Assembly (NCBI RefSeq): GCF_015687155.1
Contig: NZ_JADPQF010000003.1
Location: 124,001 to 188,000 of the forward strand
Source of the DNA: Aliikangiella sp. G2MR2-5
GTDB lineage: Bacteria; Pseudomonadota; Gammaproteobacteria; Enterobacterales; Kangiellaceae
Length of the DNA stretch: 64,000 nucleotides
Reading direction: 5' to 3'
Part shown: positions 17,014 through 26,699 of the stretch, piece after piece
How the letters are laid out: the number at the start of each line of letters is the position of its first letter
Numbering within the stretch: position 1 is the stretch's first letter
Translations under genes and position numbers: made by a program
The notes under the pieces: generated by a model
What the model saw: only the letters and a program-made list of their open reading frames with translations
What the model was told of the DNA's origin: nothing
Database searches by the model: none

Positions 17014-19938
17014 GTGGGAGTTACCAATAAATATGAAAAACAAAGGTATTTCACCATGAAAAACTTAAGCAAGCAGGCCATAAAAGGCGTGGCGGTGCTA
17101 TGTCTTTCAGCGTTGGGACAGACTGCTACCGCTGAAAAGGGCGTTAATAATTCGCCACAAAGTGCAATGGTTCAACTGAATCCGGCACACATTCGAGTTG
17201 AGGCGCCTGTCGAGCCTAAACACGCGCATCAAGACAAGCAATCTAAGCAGCCTTACAAGATTTCGCAGTCTCTCAATATGATCGCAGTTCAAGCTGCAGC
17301 AGCCTGCGATACCAACGGATACGCCAGCAAGTCCGGTCAGGCGCTGGTAGATCACATTCTTAATTCCGATGGCAGTTGTATCAACGATCTTTACGATGCT
17401 AATGCCACCAGCTTTGCGGCTTTCAGTTCCATTAAAATGATTACTGTTGCCAATGCCGCAGCTAATATGGCGTCTGGATATAGTGCTGCAAACGGGCCGA
17501 ATAACATCAATAACCTGTATTACTTTTTACGAACAGGTTACTACCACGAATACTATTCTTCGGACCAGGTAGGTCCCTATGGTAGCGATGTACAAAATGC
17601 CATTCGCGCAGCACTTGATAATTTTGTTAACAACGCTGACTTTTATAATTCGTCAGATCAACATGGTAAGAACATTCAGGATGCTATCGTTCTGATTGAC
17701 AGTGCCGGAGAAAATAGTCGGTATTTGCCGGTGGTTAAACAGTGGCTGTCCCGCTGGGATCAGACGTACGCTTCTAGCTGGTATATTCGAGCTTCGGTAA
17801 ATGGAATTTTCACCGTGTTATTTCGCGGTCACTACCAAACGGATTTTCAAAACGCCACTGCCAACGATACACTGCTTATTCAGCAACTGGGAGCTTTTGC
17901 ACGTAGTGACTGGATGCTATCCAGTGATGCCTTGTATTTGCAGGAAAACGCAGCTGGTGAGTTAGCTCGATTTTTACAATATAGTAACGCTCCCATCTAT
18001 CCTACCGTTAAAGCAGAAGTCCAGGCGGTCCTGAATCGCTATGACATGAACGGAACCGGCAAATCGGTGTGGCTCCGAGTTGCTGATGTGGTCGATGGTT
18101 TCGGTCAATGTGCCGAGTTCGGAATCTGCGGATTTAAATCCGAGCTGGAAGCACAGGTACTTTCGTTAAATCATACCTGTTCCGCAACTTTAAAAATGCG
18201 AGCGGAGGATATGACATCGGCGCAATTTGCCGACTCTTGTGACAAACTGTCGACTCAGGAGACTTTTTTTCATGCCATGCTGCAAACCGGTCAGAATCCT
18301 GTGGCTGATGATCTAAACGCCGATCTGGAGATGGTCATTTTTAATAACTCCAGCAGCTATAAAGCTCATGCTGGTTTGTTCTTCGGAATCAGCACCGATA
18401 ACGGCGGTATGTATCTGGAGGGGGATCCGACAAACGCAAATAATCAGGCACGTTTTATTGCCTATGAGGCAGAATGGATGTTACCTGAGTTTCATATCTG
18501 GAACCTGACTCATGAGTATGTTCATTATCTCGATGGTCGTTTTAATCTCTACGGCGATTTCGGTGCAGCTAAGACAGGTACACACAAAACGGTGTGGTGG
18601 ATTGAAGGGCTGGCTGAATATATTTCTAAGCAAAACCGAAATGATGATGCGATCAATCTGGCTCGAACCAAGCAGTTTTCGTTGAGCGAAATTTTTTCCA
18701 ATAACTACAACAGTGGCCAGGATAGAGTCTATCGCTGGGGTTATCTGGCGGTGCGCTTTATGTTTGAAAAACACCATAACGATGTTGTTCAGTTACTGGA
18801 TTATTTCAGAGCTGGAGACTACGACGCTTATCTCAATCGCATCAATACCATTGGAACAAGCTACGATGCTGAATGGAACAGCTGGTTAGACAACGTTCAA
18901 AGTACGGATGTCGGTCCTACGCCTCCAGGAGATGGTACGCCGGGGCAAACTGAATTAACCAATGGAGTGGCGGTCAGTGGTTTGAGTGCTGCAGCAAACG
19001 GCGAGGATCTAATTTTTTACATCGACTTACCTGACGGGGCAACTAATCTGTCGGTGAAAATTTCAGGTGGAAGTGGTGATGCCGATCTATACGTGAAACA
19101 GGGAGATGTGCCGACTGATTCCAGCTATGACTGTCGTCCATATCGTAGCGGTAATAGTGAATCCTGCGACGTGAGCGCACCGACAAATGGTCGCTGGTTT
19201 GTTCGCCTCAAGGCTTATAGTGCGTATTCTGGTGTAACCTTAAGCGCTAGCTTTGACAATGTAAACAATGGTGCGGTTGAATTGACTAAAGGTGTCGCGC
19301 AGTCAGGGTTAAGTACGGCTCAGCCAGGCGACGAGCTGATGTTTTTTATCGACCTGCCAGCAGGTGCTTCCGATCTGAATATTCAGATTTCAGGCGGAAC
19401 GGGCGACGCGGATATCTATGTCCGTCATGGCAGCGAACCAACCGATACTGTGTATGACTGCCGTCCTTATGTCGGTGGCAATAGCGAGACCTGTAATGAA
19501 GCAACACCACAGGCAGGACGTTGGTATGTCCGAGTGAAAGCCTATCAGGCTTTTAGCGGTGTAACCCTTGTTGCAGATTACACAGCTGCTAGTGGAGGTT
19601 TTGACGCATGCTCGACTAATAGTCCGGTTAATTATGGCAACATTGAGGTCGACCAACCTGTTTGTGTCGATGCGAGTAACGGTAAGTCATCTTTCTATAC
19701 CTACGTTCCAGCCGGCACCAGCGCAATTCTGGTGGAAATGAGCGGAGGCACTGGTAATGCAGATCTTTATGGGAACTATGATACCTGGGCGTCTGATACG
19801 GCATATCAGTTCAGCTCTGTTCAAGGTGGCAATGAAGAGGCAATGTTGATGACTAATCCTCCTCAAGGCTGGATCTATATTAGTGTTATGGCTAATCCAG
19901 AGCACGGGAAAACCAGCTTAAGAATTACCCACCAATAA
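17014..19938 (+). CDS. Secreted M9 family collagenase with PPC domains
   Basis: 974 residues from GTG 17014, which is preceded by a strong AGGAGGGG. An in-frame ATG at 17056 (MKNLSKQAIKG) gives a more conventional signal peptide and cannot be excluded. The Vibrio-type collagenase catalytic domain spans about 130-640. Its zinc site is H500-E501-Y-V-H504 with Glu535 in GLAEY downstream. Two clear prepeptidase C-terminal (PPC) domains follow (about 655-745 and 755-845), each with SGGSGDADLYV-like and CRPYxxGNSExC motifs. A third, divergent PPC-like domain (about 870-970) ends the protein. It should degrade collagen or gelatin outside the cell. Confidence 0.93.
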   Translation: MGVTNKYEKQRYFTMKNLSKQAIKGVAVLCLSALGQTATAEKGVNNSPQSAMVQLNPAHIRVEAPVEPKHAHQDKQSKQPYKISQSLNMIAVQAAAACDTNGYASKSGQALVDHILNSDGSCINDLYDANATSFAAFSSIKMITVANAAANMASGYSAANGPNNINNLYYFLRTGYYHEYYSSDQVGPYGSDVQNAIRAALDNFVNNADFYNSSDQHGKNIQDAIVLIDSAGENSRYLPVVKQWLSRWDQTYASSWYIRASVNGIFTVLFRGHYQTDFQNATANDTLLIQQLGAFARSDWMLSSDALYLQENAAGELARFLQYSNAPIYPTVKAEVQAVLNRYDMNGTGKSVWLRVADVVDGFGQCAEFGICGFKSELEAQVLSLNHTCSATLKMRAEDMTSAQFADSCDKLSTQETFFHAMLQTGQNPVADDLNADLEMVIFNNSSSYKAHAGLFFGISTDNGGMYLEGDPTNANNQARFIAYEAEWMLPEFHIWNLTHEYVHYLDGRFNLYGDFGAAKTGTHKTVWWIEGLAEYISKQNRNDDAINLARTKQFSLSEIFSNNYNSGQDRVYRWGYLAVRFMFEKHHNDVVQLLDYFRAGDYDAYLNRINTIGTSYDAEWNSWLDNVQSTDVGPTPPGDGTPGQTELTNGVAVSGLSAAANGEDLIFYIDLPDGATNLSVKISGGSGDADLYVKQGDVPTDSSYDCRPYRSGNSESCDVSAPTNGRWFVRLKAYSAYSGVTLSASFDNVNNGAVELTKGVAQSGLSTAQPGDELMFFIDLPAGASDLNIQISGGTGDADIYVRHGSEPTDTVYDCRPYVGGNSETCNEATPQAGRWYVRVKAYQAFSGVTLVADYTAASGGFDACSTNSPVNYGNIEVDQPVCVDASNGKSSFYTYVPAGTSAILVEMSGGTGNADLYGNYDTWASDTAYQFSSVQGGNEEAMLMTNPPQGWIYISVMANPEHGKTSLRITHQ

Positions 19939-19951
19939 TATCTTCGATGGT

Positions 19952-19979
19952 AAAAAGAGGCCTTAAAGGCCTCTTTTTT
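19952..19979 (+). terminator. Terminator after collagenase
   Basis: A hairpin with stem AAAAAGAGGCCT/AGGCCTCTTTTT and a 3-base loop, ending in six T, 14 bases past the collagenase stop. Confidence 0.9.
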
Positions 19980-20105
19980 GTTTGATAGCTTTGCAAGTTA
20001 GAATGGTCATCGACTGGTTGATATGGACAAATTAACAGTACAATATGGCACAGAATCATTTACCGGTTTTAACAATCTCAGAGTCTTTATATACAGAGGT
20101 AACAG

Positions 20106-20510
20106 ATGGCTGCTATTGAGAATATCAAACAACTTCTACGCTCGATGTCTCCAGCCCTTGCTCGGGAAGAGTATGTTTTCTGTAGTATCAAAGCGACAAA
20201 TGAGTGTTTGATAAAACAGTTAACACCGCTGGCGACTTTTCGTGAACAAGAAGGAATAACGTTTGTGATTGATAAAAAGCAAGCCGGCAACATGAACCTG
20301 GAGTTTAGTTCAACCTTCCGAAAAATCACTCTTAAAGTTCACTCCAGTTTAAATGCGGTAGGGTTAACCGCCGCTGTTTCCGGCGCTCTGGCCAAAGAAA
20401 ATATCAGTGCGAACGTTATTGCAGCATTTTACCATGACCATATTTTTGTACCGGCTAAAAAAGCTGAGCATGCTTTAGAAGTGCTTCAAAGACTCGCTGA
20501 GACGCAATAA
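20106..20510 (+). CDS. ACT domain-containing protein
   Basis: 134 residues. The C-terminal half (about 65-130) has the pattern of the uncharacterised ACT proteins of the COG3602 type: ITLKVHSSLNAVGLTAAVSGALA, then ISANVIAAFYHDHIFVP. ACT domains usually bind amino acids. This stand-alone form has no enzyme attached. AGAGGTAAC precedes ATG 20106. It sits between the collagenase and the chemosensory-like operon, with about 160 bases to the next gene, and is probably separate. Function is unknown. Confidence 0.82.
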   Translation: MAAIENIKQLLRSMSPALAREEYVFCSIKATNECLIKQLTPLATFREQEGITFVIDKKQAGNMNLEFSSTFRKITLKVHSSLNAVGLTAAVSGALAKENISANVIAAFYHDHIFVPAKKAEHALEVLQRLAETQ

Positions 20511-20673
20511 TAATAGACTTTAGTTAGCTTGTAGATTAAAAAACATCAGTAACTATCTGATTTCTATAGAAATGAATTTTTCACCTAAAAATTCAATATC
20601 TTATGTATATAAAGTTGAGGAATCCAGATTTTGAACCATACTTAGAGGAGGTGTCTTCCAAGAAATTGAATAA

Positions 20674-23600
20674 ATGAGAATATTAAGGTTAGATTTTTCG
20701 CAAAAAATCTGGTTGGGCTTCGCAATTATTGTGTTGTTGCTTTCCCTTTCTAGTTTGCTTGCCATTTACAATTTAAATGACATACGAGAGTCTACCAATC
20801 AAGTTAATGAAAGTGCTGTTCCTGTCCTAAAACAAAGTAATCAAATCCAGATTAATCTCCTCAAACTTGGCAATTTAAGTTCACAAGCTTTTAATGCCAG
20901 TGATGAACTTAAAATTCAGGAAGTTGAGATGAGTTTTCGACAGGGGACTGAAAATTTTGAAAAACTTTATCATACGCTGGTTGATACGGTCAGTGACAGT
21001 AAAGAAATGGCAGACAAACTTGCAAAAGCCAGAGAGAACTACGATGCCTATGTTGTTTCGGTTGAGTCGATGTTGTCCGCTAAAAAGCAAGTCATTGATG
21101 CAGTGAAGCTGGCTGAAAATGAGCAAAAGGAGCTTTTACGGCTAACAGACGACGCCGGAGCTTTTATGTTGGATGTAGTCTATGTGGATTATGAAGAAGA
21201 TGATAATAAAAGGGAGTTAATGGAAGGCATTTCCGGCAGAATCGATGGACTGATTTTTGGATTGAATAATATTATTGATGAAATCAACAGGAGTAGCGAC
21301 TTAGCGTATCTGGAAAACGCAACAGTTTCAATTGAAGAATCTGTCAATGGCATTCGGGTTAGAAATGAAAGCGCTGAAAACAACCTGCCTGACCTAAAGG
21401 AAATTCAAAACTGGATAGATTACAAGTCAACCTTGGAAAGTATTCAAGAAAAAGCTACTAGCGAAAACTCTATCATTCAGGCAAAACTGTTACAGGTAAA
21501 ACAAACCTCTCTAAGTCGTGAAAAACTAGATGAGTCGAATGACTTTCTACAAAAAGTTGTTACCGAATTCGACTCTTTACTAGTTGCTGCGGATGAGCTT
21601 TTTAACGCAAGTCAGACAGGTGTAATAGAGACAGTTTCTCTGAGTAGCCAAACCGCGATTATTGCCTGGATTATTCTCATTTTGCTTGCTTCACAGAATT
21701 TCAATTCAATGCGTAAGTCAATTAAGAAAAAAATGGCAGATTTGGCTAAGCTTAATTCAACAGGTGAAATTTTAGCGTCCTTACTCGATCAGAATAAAGC
21801 GCTTGAGGAAGTTCTGGCTGCGATGCACGAGCAAACCGGTGTTTCTTTTGGTTCTGTTTTCTTGATGAATAATGAAGACAAACTTGAAGTTAAAGCATCC
21901 TTCCCCCCCAAGCAAACTGATCCGTCAATTAAGCCGGTGCAGTTCTCTCTTGGAGAAGGAATTCTCGGAAAAGTTGCTAAAAGTAAACGTATCAAATTCG
22001 TTCGTAATACTGCTAATGAGCCCGACTTTGTTTCTGGAGACAATGTTGCACCCAAGTCGCTGCTCTGTGTACCTTTGATAGATAAAGATGTGTTAATCGG
22101 TGCAATGAATTTTTCTGGTGAGGTCAACCAGGTTTCTTTTGAGGATAGTGACTACGAATTTGCATCCTCGATTGCTCGCCTGCTTGTAACAACTATTAAA
22201 AATATTCGAATGCGAGAGGTCATTGAAGAGCAAAATAGAAACCTGGAAGCTAAAGTGAAAGAGCGCACTGCAGAGTTACAAAAAAAGAATAATGATATTG
22301 CAACCATGATGGCTAATTTACAGCAGGGGATTTTTACCATTATGGATGGGGGGGTGATTCACTCTGAATATTCTTCTCATCTCGAAGATATTGTCGAGAC
22401 AAAACAAATAGCAAATAGAAATTTTATGGATGTTATTTTTGCTCAAACTAGCTTAGGTGTTGATGTTAAAGATCAGATTTCAACCGCTATCGATTCATTG
22501 CTAGGGATGGATGCAATGATGTTTGATTTTAATAGTCATCTCCTAGTCAACGAGGTGACACTTGGCAACAACGAGAATGGCGAAAAGCTCGTTGAATTGG
22601 ACTGGGTTCCTATTGTTAATCAGAATGATGAAATAGAAAAAATACTGGTGACGGTGCGGGATGTTACCGAGTTGCGAGCGTTGCAGAGTGCTGCTGAAGA
22701 GCAGAAAAAAGAGTTAGAAATAGTCGGGCAAATTCTGAGTGTTGATAGAGATAAGTTTGATGAATTTATAGCTGGTTCATATGCTTTTATCTCTGATTGC
22801 AGAGAGCTTATAAAGTCGACAAAAGACAAAGACTTATCTGTGATTGCGACTCTATTTAGAAATATGCATACGGTTAAAGGAAATGCGAGGACCTATGGAT
22901 TTAATTACATTACCGATTCTGTTCATACGGTCGAACATACCTATGATGAACTGAGGAAAATCGAAGACAAAAGCTGGGAGCAAGAATTCCTGTTAGAAGA
23001 GCTTGATTTAGCTGAAAAAGATATTAATAAATATGAACAAATAGCCCGTGAAAAGCTATCTGGTTCGGGATCGTCCGGTGGAGTGAAAATTGATGTCGAG
23101 AATATTAATTTGTTATTAAAAAGTGCATCGTCACTAGATCTATCAAAATCTGATAGTGATGTAAATCAATGGATAAATGATTGCTATCAATGCTTGTCTC
23201 AAACTCAGGGAGTAACTGCTGATAAAATGTTGTCAGAGGTTATTTCATCAATTAGTTCTCTTGCTGCAGAGTTAGGCAAGCCGGAACCAAAAGTTAATAT
23301 TGATACCGGCGGGATCGCCATTCGTAATGAAATACATAATCGTCTTGCCAATGTCTTTATGCATGTGCTCAGAAATGCGATTGATCACGGCATTGAGTCT
23401 ATCGAAGAAAGAAAGAAAAATTCAAAGCCTGAATCTGGCAACATCGATATTAAAATAAGTGCTGACCAGGACAAAATTGAGTTTATTGTAAAAGATGATG
23501 GTCGAGGCATGGCGCTAAACAAGATATATCAATCTGCGGTTGAGAAAGAAATCTATTCAGATAAAGCTCCTCGCCCCTCAGATAATGAGATTGCGCAACT

Positions 23601-23814
23601 GATATTTTCCTCAGGATTTTCGACAGCTGAAAATGTTTCAGAAATTTCTGGTCGTGGTGTAGGTATGGATGCAGTAAAACAGTTCTTAAATGAGGCTGGT
23701 GGTGATGTGGAAGTTAAGTTGACTGAAGGAAGTGAAGGCGACGATTATCGAGCGTTTGAAACTATAATTACCATTGATCGAAAGTATCTGGTGTCAGGAC
23801 TCAAGTTGCATTGA
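20674..23814 (+). CDS. Membrane CheA-like hybrid kinase (TM-GAF-PAS-HPt-HATPase), no CheW domain
   Basis: 1046 residues. A TM segment (about 9-30), a long helical extracytoplasmic region like the four-helix-bundle MCP sensors (about 31-315) and a second TM (about 322-340) come first. They are followed by a GAF domain (about 375-510), a coiled coil and a PAS-like region (about 540-665). An HPt domain then has phospho-acceptor His732 in [10 protein letters not shown]. The CheA-type ATPase shows the N box (His897, Asn901, Asp904-His905-Gly906), G1 DDGRGM (941-946) and G2 GRGVGMD (993-999). Only about 45 residues follow G2, so the CheW-like P5 domain is missing. An in-frame TAA immediately precedes the ATG, and the strong AGGAGGTG lies about 20 bases upstream, unusually far. 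Confidence 0.85.
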   Translation: MRILRLDFSQKIWLGFAIIVLLLSLSSLLAIYNLNDIRESTNQVNESAVPVLKQSNQIQINLLKLGNLSSQAFNASDELKIQEVEMSFRQGTENFEKLYHTLVDTVSDSKEMADKLAKARENYDAYVVSVESMLSAKKQVIDAVKLAENEQKELLRLTDDAGAFMLDVVYVDYEEDDNKRELMEGISGRIDGLIFGLNNIIDEINRSSDLAYLENATVSIEESVNGIRVRNESAENNLPDLKEIQNWIDYKSTLESIQEKATSENSIIQAKLLQVKQTSLSREKLDESNDFLQKVVTEFDSLLVAADELFNASQTGVIETVSLSSQTAIIAWIILILLASQNFNSMRKSIKKKMADLAKLNSTGEILASLLDQNKALEEVLAAMHEQTGVSFGSVFLMNNEDKLEVKASFPPKQTDPSIKPVQFSLGEGILGKVAKSKRIKFVRNTANEPDFVSGDNVAPKSLLCVPLIDKDVLIGAMNFSGEVNQVSFEDSDYEFASSIARLLVTTIKNIRMREVIEEQNRNLEAKVKERTAELQKKNNDIATMMANLQQGIFTIMDGGVIHSEYSSHLEDIVETKQIANRNFMDVIFAQTSLGVDVKDQISTAIDSLLGMDAMMFDFNSHLLVNEVTLGNNENGEKLVELDWVPIVNQNDEIEKILVTVRDVTELRALQSAAEEQKKELEIVGQILSVDRDKFDEFIAGSYAFISDCRELIKSTKDKDLSVIATLFRNMHTVKGNARTYGFNYITDSVHTVEHTYDELRKIEDKSWEQEFLLEELDLAEKDINKYEQIAREKLSGSGSSGGVKIDVENINLLLKSASSLDLSKSDSDVNQWINDCYQCLSQTQGVTADKMLSEVISSISSLAAELGKPEPKVNIDTGGIAIRNEIHNRLANVFMHVLRNAIDHGIESIEERKKNSKPESGNIDIKISADQDKIEFIVKDDGRGMALNKIYQSAVEKEIYSDKAPRPSDNEIAQLIFSSGFSTAENVSEISGRGVGMDAVKQFLNEAGGDVEVKLTEGSEGDDYRAFETIITIDRKYLVSGLKLH

Positions 23815-23845
23815 TGGTCAAGTACAAAAGTGTGAGTTAAAACAT

Positions 23846-24613
23846 ATGGCTGAAATGATTTACATTATTCTATCCCTGGTAGTCGGAGTCCTGTTAGGTG
23901 GTGGGACTATATGGTATAAGCTTAAGAAAGAAATCGAGCAAATAAACGAGCTGTTACAACAAAAGAACAATAAAATTGAAAAAATGGTGGATATGGCGGA
24001 GCTAGATAAAGTTCGGCTGGAACTAGACAGTAGAAATGAAGAACATCACCGTTCATTACAGGAATTAAGCGACTCATATGATAATCAGATAGAAGAGCTT
24101 AATACTGAACTTAATAATGTTCAGCAATCAACAAGATCTCAACTTGAGCAAGTTAATGATAGTAAAGCCATGTTTGTCGCAGACATGAAGCTGCGGATGC
24201 AAAAACTGGAACAACATCTAGCAGAAATGTCTGAAGTTATGATGACTTTTGAAAGATGGCATGATTCGCTGCAGGAGTTGATGAATCATAATCAGGCAAT
24301 GAGTGACCAGAATAGCCAGTTTTTTAATATTGTTAAGCAGATTATTATTCTAGCCCTTAATGCAGCGATTGAAGCCGCCAGAGCAGGAGAACAAGGAAGA
24401 GGATTTGCGGTTGTTGCCGATGAAGTAAGGGCTCTTGCTTTGCGTAGTCAGGAGCTCAGTACTAGTTATCGTGAAAGTCTGGACAAAAATGATTTGCTAA
24501 CTACATCGACATTTCAAGATATCCAGGCTGTAGGAAAAATGATTCTCACCGAGCTTTCTACAGTTAGAAATCAAGTTGTCCAATCTATCGAAGAAGTGGA
24601 TAAGCAGTCATGA
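23846..24613 (+). CDS. Minimal membrane-anchored MCP-like signalling protein
   Basis: 255 residues from ATG 23846 ([20 protein letters not shown]). A longer frame back to 23774 overlaps the kinase gene and lacks support. A single N-terminal TM (about 4-22) leads into a coiled coil (about 25-125). The methyl-accepting protein hairpin tip follows, with [20 protein letters not shown] (175-194). No sensor domain or long methylation helices are present, and the chain ends about 55 residues after the tip. The tip normally binds CheA and CheW, so here it probably docks the CheA-like kinase encoded just upstream. The stop overlaps the next gene's ATG (ATGA). Confidence 0.85.
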   Translation: MAEMIYIILSLVVGVLLGGGTIWYKLKKEIEQINELLQQKNNKIEKMVDMAELDKVRLELDSRNEEHHRSLQELSDSYDNQIEELNTELNNVQQSTRSQLEQVNDSKAMFVADMKLRMQKLEQHLAEMSEVMMTFERWHDSLQELMNHNQAMSDQNSQFFNIVKQIIILALNAAIEAARAGEQGRGFAVVADEVRALALRSQELSTSYRESLDKNDLLTTSTFQDIQAVGKMILTELSTVRNQVVQSIEEVDKQS

Positions 24614-25167
24614 ACGGCGAAAAGTTGTCCTTGGCGCTTAGACGGATGTTTGCTCAGAGTTTGACTGTTTCGCTTAATGATATTTTTGCTGATGACGATA
24701 TAAAAGTCGTCCCTATAGACGGGCTTGGTTCAGTTGATACTTCCGATGCAATTTTTTTAACAATCAGCAGTCATCAATTTCGAGTTTTTGTGATAGTTCA
24801 TTTTTCAAAGGAGCAGGAAAAAGAATTTTACGCGATTACCTCCGGTAGTCAAAAAGAGCAAGATGATAGTGCCGCGGTTACAGACTATTTGCTAGAGTTT
24901 GGAAATAATTTGTGTGGTGTTTTAAAACGAGAACTGGGCAAGTTTGTTCCGGCCTTGGGGATGTCGACGCCTAATATGCTGTCGAGAAGCAGCATAGAAC
25001 TTCTAAAAGAATTTGAAATTTTTGATAGTGAGTTCAAACAAGTGGAATATCATGATAAACCTATTATGTGTGTGAGCTATCATTTTTTACCCAACGATAA
25101 CAACGATATTGAAATTGAGCTTATCCAGGAAGAAATCGCTGATAGTGGAGAGTTAGAGCTTTTTTAA
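24610..25167 (+). CDS. CheX-like phosphatase-family protein
   Basis: 185 residues. The helix [16 protein letters not shown] carries the CheC/CheX active-site pattern ExxN (Glu96, Asn99). CheX-type proteins dephosphorylate CheY-P. The surrounding fold fits weakly, with beta-rich flanks and a second partner helix that cannot be assigned with certainty. The C-terminus ends DSGELELF, nearly identical to the end of the next protein (ESGELEFF). The start codon overlaps the MCP-like stop, which indicates tight coupling. It is likely the phosphatase or an adaptor of the circuit. Confidence 0.72.
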   Translation: MNGEKLSLALRRMFAQSLTVSLNDIFADDDIKVVPIDGLGSVDTSDAIFLTISSHQFRVFVIVHFSKEQEKEFYAITSGSQKEQDDSAAVTDYLLEFGNNLCGVLKRELGKFVPALGMSTPNMLSRSSIELLKEFEIFDSEFKQVEYHDKPIMCVSYHFLPNDNNDIEIELIQEEIADSGELELF

Positions 25168-25203
25168 TATCAAGAGACTGTTAATGTAGAGCAGGAATGA
25201 CAA

Positions 25204-26187
25204 ATGACAACCGAGAGTGATATTAAAAGTAAAGTCATTATTTTGGATGACAATACTTTGGCTGAAGAAGCAATCAGCAATTTTTGTGAGGTTAATTCGG
25301 TTATTGGATTGAAAGCAAAGACGGCGTCTTTATTTGATATTTTAGATGGCAATACGGATCTCGGTGGAATTATTATGTCCAGTACCGTTGCTTCGAATGA
25401 AATGCAAGGGGAAGAGCTTGTAAAGGCAATTCATTACAAAAGACCTGAGCTTCCAATTTTTTATCGTTGCGAAAAATCTTCTCTTGAAGAATCTCCACTG
25501 TCGGAAACTTTTAAGCGATTGATAGCTGGTGAGTTTTGTATGGAAAATCTGGATAAACTTAAGGCCGATATCGATAGTCATTTGTTTACAACTTATTATC
25601 CAATGGCTTTAATTCGAGGCATGCAAGAAGTCTCTCTTGAAGCTATCAGAAGTAACATCAGAGATTGTGAGATTGAAGTCGATTCACCTTATTTAGTAAA
25701 AGATCGTTTAATTTTCGGTGAGCTTATGAGCTTGATACCTATGGAAAGCACCTGGTATCGAGGTTATATGATGATCCAGACAACTGAAAGTGAGATTATT
25801 CAAGCCATAGAAAATGGCCTGACACCGCTGGATATTAATGATACTGACTTTCGCTTCGTTAATTCAGTGCTAAATGAAATCACTAACTTGATATGGGGCG
25901 GAATAAAAAATCGATTTGCAAACTATGATGATGATTCAACCGATGAGCAAGCTCCGAAGACTCAGGTACCTATTTCCGTCAATCATCACCATAAATATAT
26001 TTCTTTTGGGACAGAAGAGCCCCAATTATGTTTTCATTATAAAGTTAAGCCTAAAAAGGAAGGGTTACCGTCAATTGAACTGTATCAAAAATTTATTTTT
26101 AATTTAAGCTGGTATCCAGATAATTTTCTTAATTGCGATTCGGTTACCGAAGAGTTGGTAGAGTCTGGAGAGCTTGAATTTTTCTAA
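25204..26187 (+). CDS. Pseudo-receiver / CheX-like fusion protein
   Basis: 327 residues. Residues about 10-130 resemble a receiver domain: KVIILDDN holds the acidic pair after strand 1. The strand-3 segment reads GGIIMSSTV where an Asp would normally accept phosphate, so the domain is probably not phosphorylated. Residues about 140-327 are CheX-like, with helix FVNSVLNEITNLIWGGIKNR containing ExxN (Glu225, Asn228). The tail ESGELEFF matches the end of the preceding CheX-like protein. The gene follows that one by 36 bases. It could be a regulated phosphatase or an output protein read by the pseudo-receiver. Confidence 0.7.
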   Translation: MTTESDIKSKVIILDDNTLAEEAISNFCEVNSVIGLKAKTASLFDILDGNTDLGGIIMSSTVASNEMQGEELVKAIHYKRPELPIFYRCEKSSLEESPLSETFKRLIAGEFCMENLDKLKADIDSHLFTTYYPMALIRGMQEVSLEAIRSNIRDCEIEVDSPYLVKDRLIFGELMSLIPMESTWYRGYMMIQTTESEIIQAIENGLTPLDINDTDFRFVNSVLNEITNLIWGGIKNRFANYDDDSTDEQAPKTQVPISVNHHHKYISFGTEEPQLCFHYKVKPKKEGLPSIELYQKFIFNLSWYPDNFLNCDSVTEELVESGELEFF

Positions 26188-26248
26188 AATCAACGTTCTA
26201 TTGTTTTGAAATTGAAATCTATTTAATTATCTAGTGTAGGAGAAAAGC

Positions 26249-26614
26249 ATGGCCCAAATTTTAGTAGTCGATGACTCGGCGACAGTCAGAAATGAAGTAG
26301 CTGGATTTTTGTCTAGTAATGGTTTTACTGTGGAAACTGCCAATGATGGTAAGGAAGGATTAGACAAGACTCGAAGCGATTCAGGGTTAAAGCTCATTAT
26401 TTCGGATGTGAATATGCCGAATATGGATGGTTTAACTATGGCTGAGAAAATTAGAAGCGAGCTTGGTAATCAAACAGTCAACATTATAATGTTAACCACA
26501 GAAAGTGATCCGAGAATGAAAGAGCGTGGTAAGGCTGCCGGAGTTAAAGGATGGATTGTAAAGCCTTTTAATGGTGCGGCCATTGTTGGGGCAGTCAAAA
26601 AACTAGTCGGCTAA
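26249..26614 (+). CDS. CheY-like single-domain response regulator
   Basis: 121 residues, a full receiver domain only. The acidic pair (Asp8, Asp9) in ILVVDDS, phospho-acceptor Asp53 in LIISDVNMPNMDG, Thr in IIMLTTES and Lys in WIVKPFN are all present. TAGGAGAAAAGC gives a good ribosome site. As last gene of the cluster it is the likely phosphotransfer partner of the HPt His732 of the CheA-like kinase. The target (flagellar motor, pilus or other machinery) is not shown by this window. A terminator follows. Confidence 0.93.
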   Translation: MAQILVVDDSATVRNEVAGFLSSNGFTVETANDGKEGLDKTRSDSGLKLIISDVNMPNMDGLTMAEKIRSELGNQTVNIIMLTTESDPRMKERGKAAGVKGWIVKPFNGAAIVGAVKKLVG

Positions 26615-26650
26615 AAATCTAGTTTTAATTTCTCCCTCGGCTAGTCAATA

Positions 26651-26676
26651 AAAAAGCGGGGTGCCCCCCGCTTTTC
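26651..26676. terminator. Bidirectional terminator between cheY-like gene and mdh
   Basis: A perfect 10-bp stem AAAAGCGGGG/CCCCGCTTTT with loop TGCC. A-rich and T-rich flanks on both sides suit termination of the plus-strand operon and of minus-strand mdh. Confidence 0.9.
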
Positions 26677-26699
26677 TAATCAACTATAGTCATTTCTGT

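Noticed and set aside
20023..20211. Plus-strand frame ahead of the ACT protein
   Set aside because: Overlaps the ACT-domain gene out of frame, no recognisable protein.
20674..23814. Calling this gene cheA
   Set aside because: It has TM, GAF and PAS-like regions and lacks the CheW-like domain, so the symbol would mislead.
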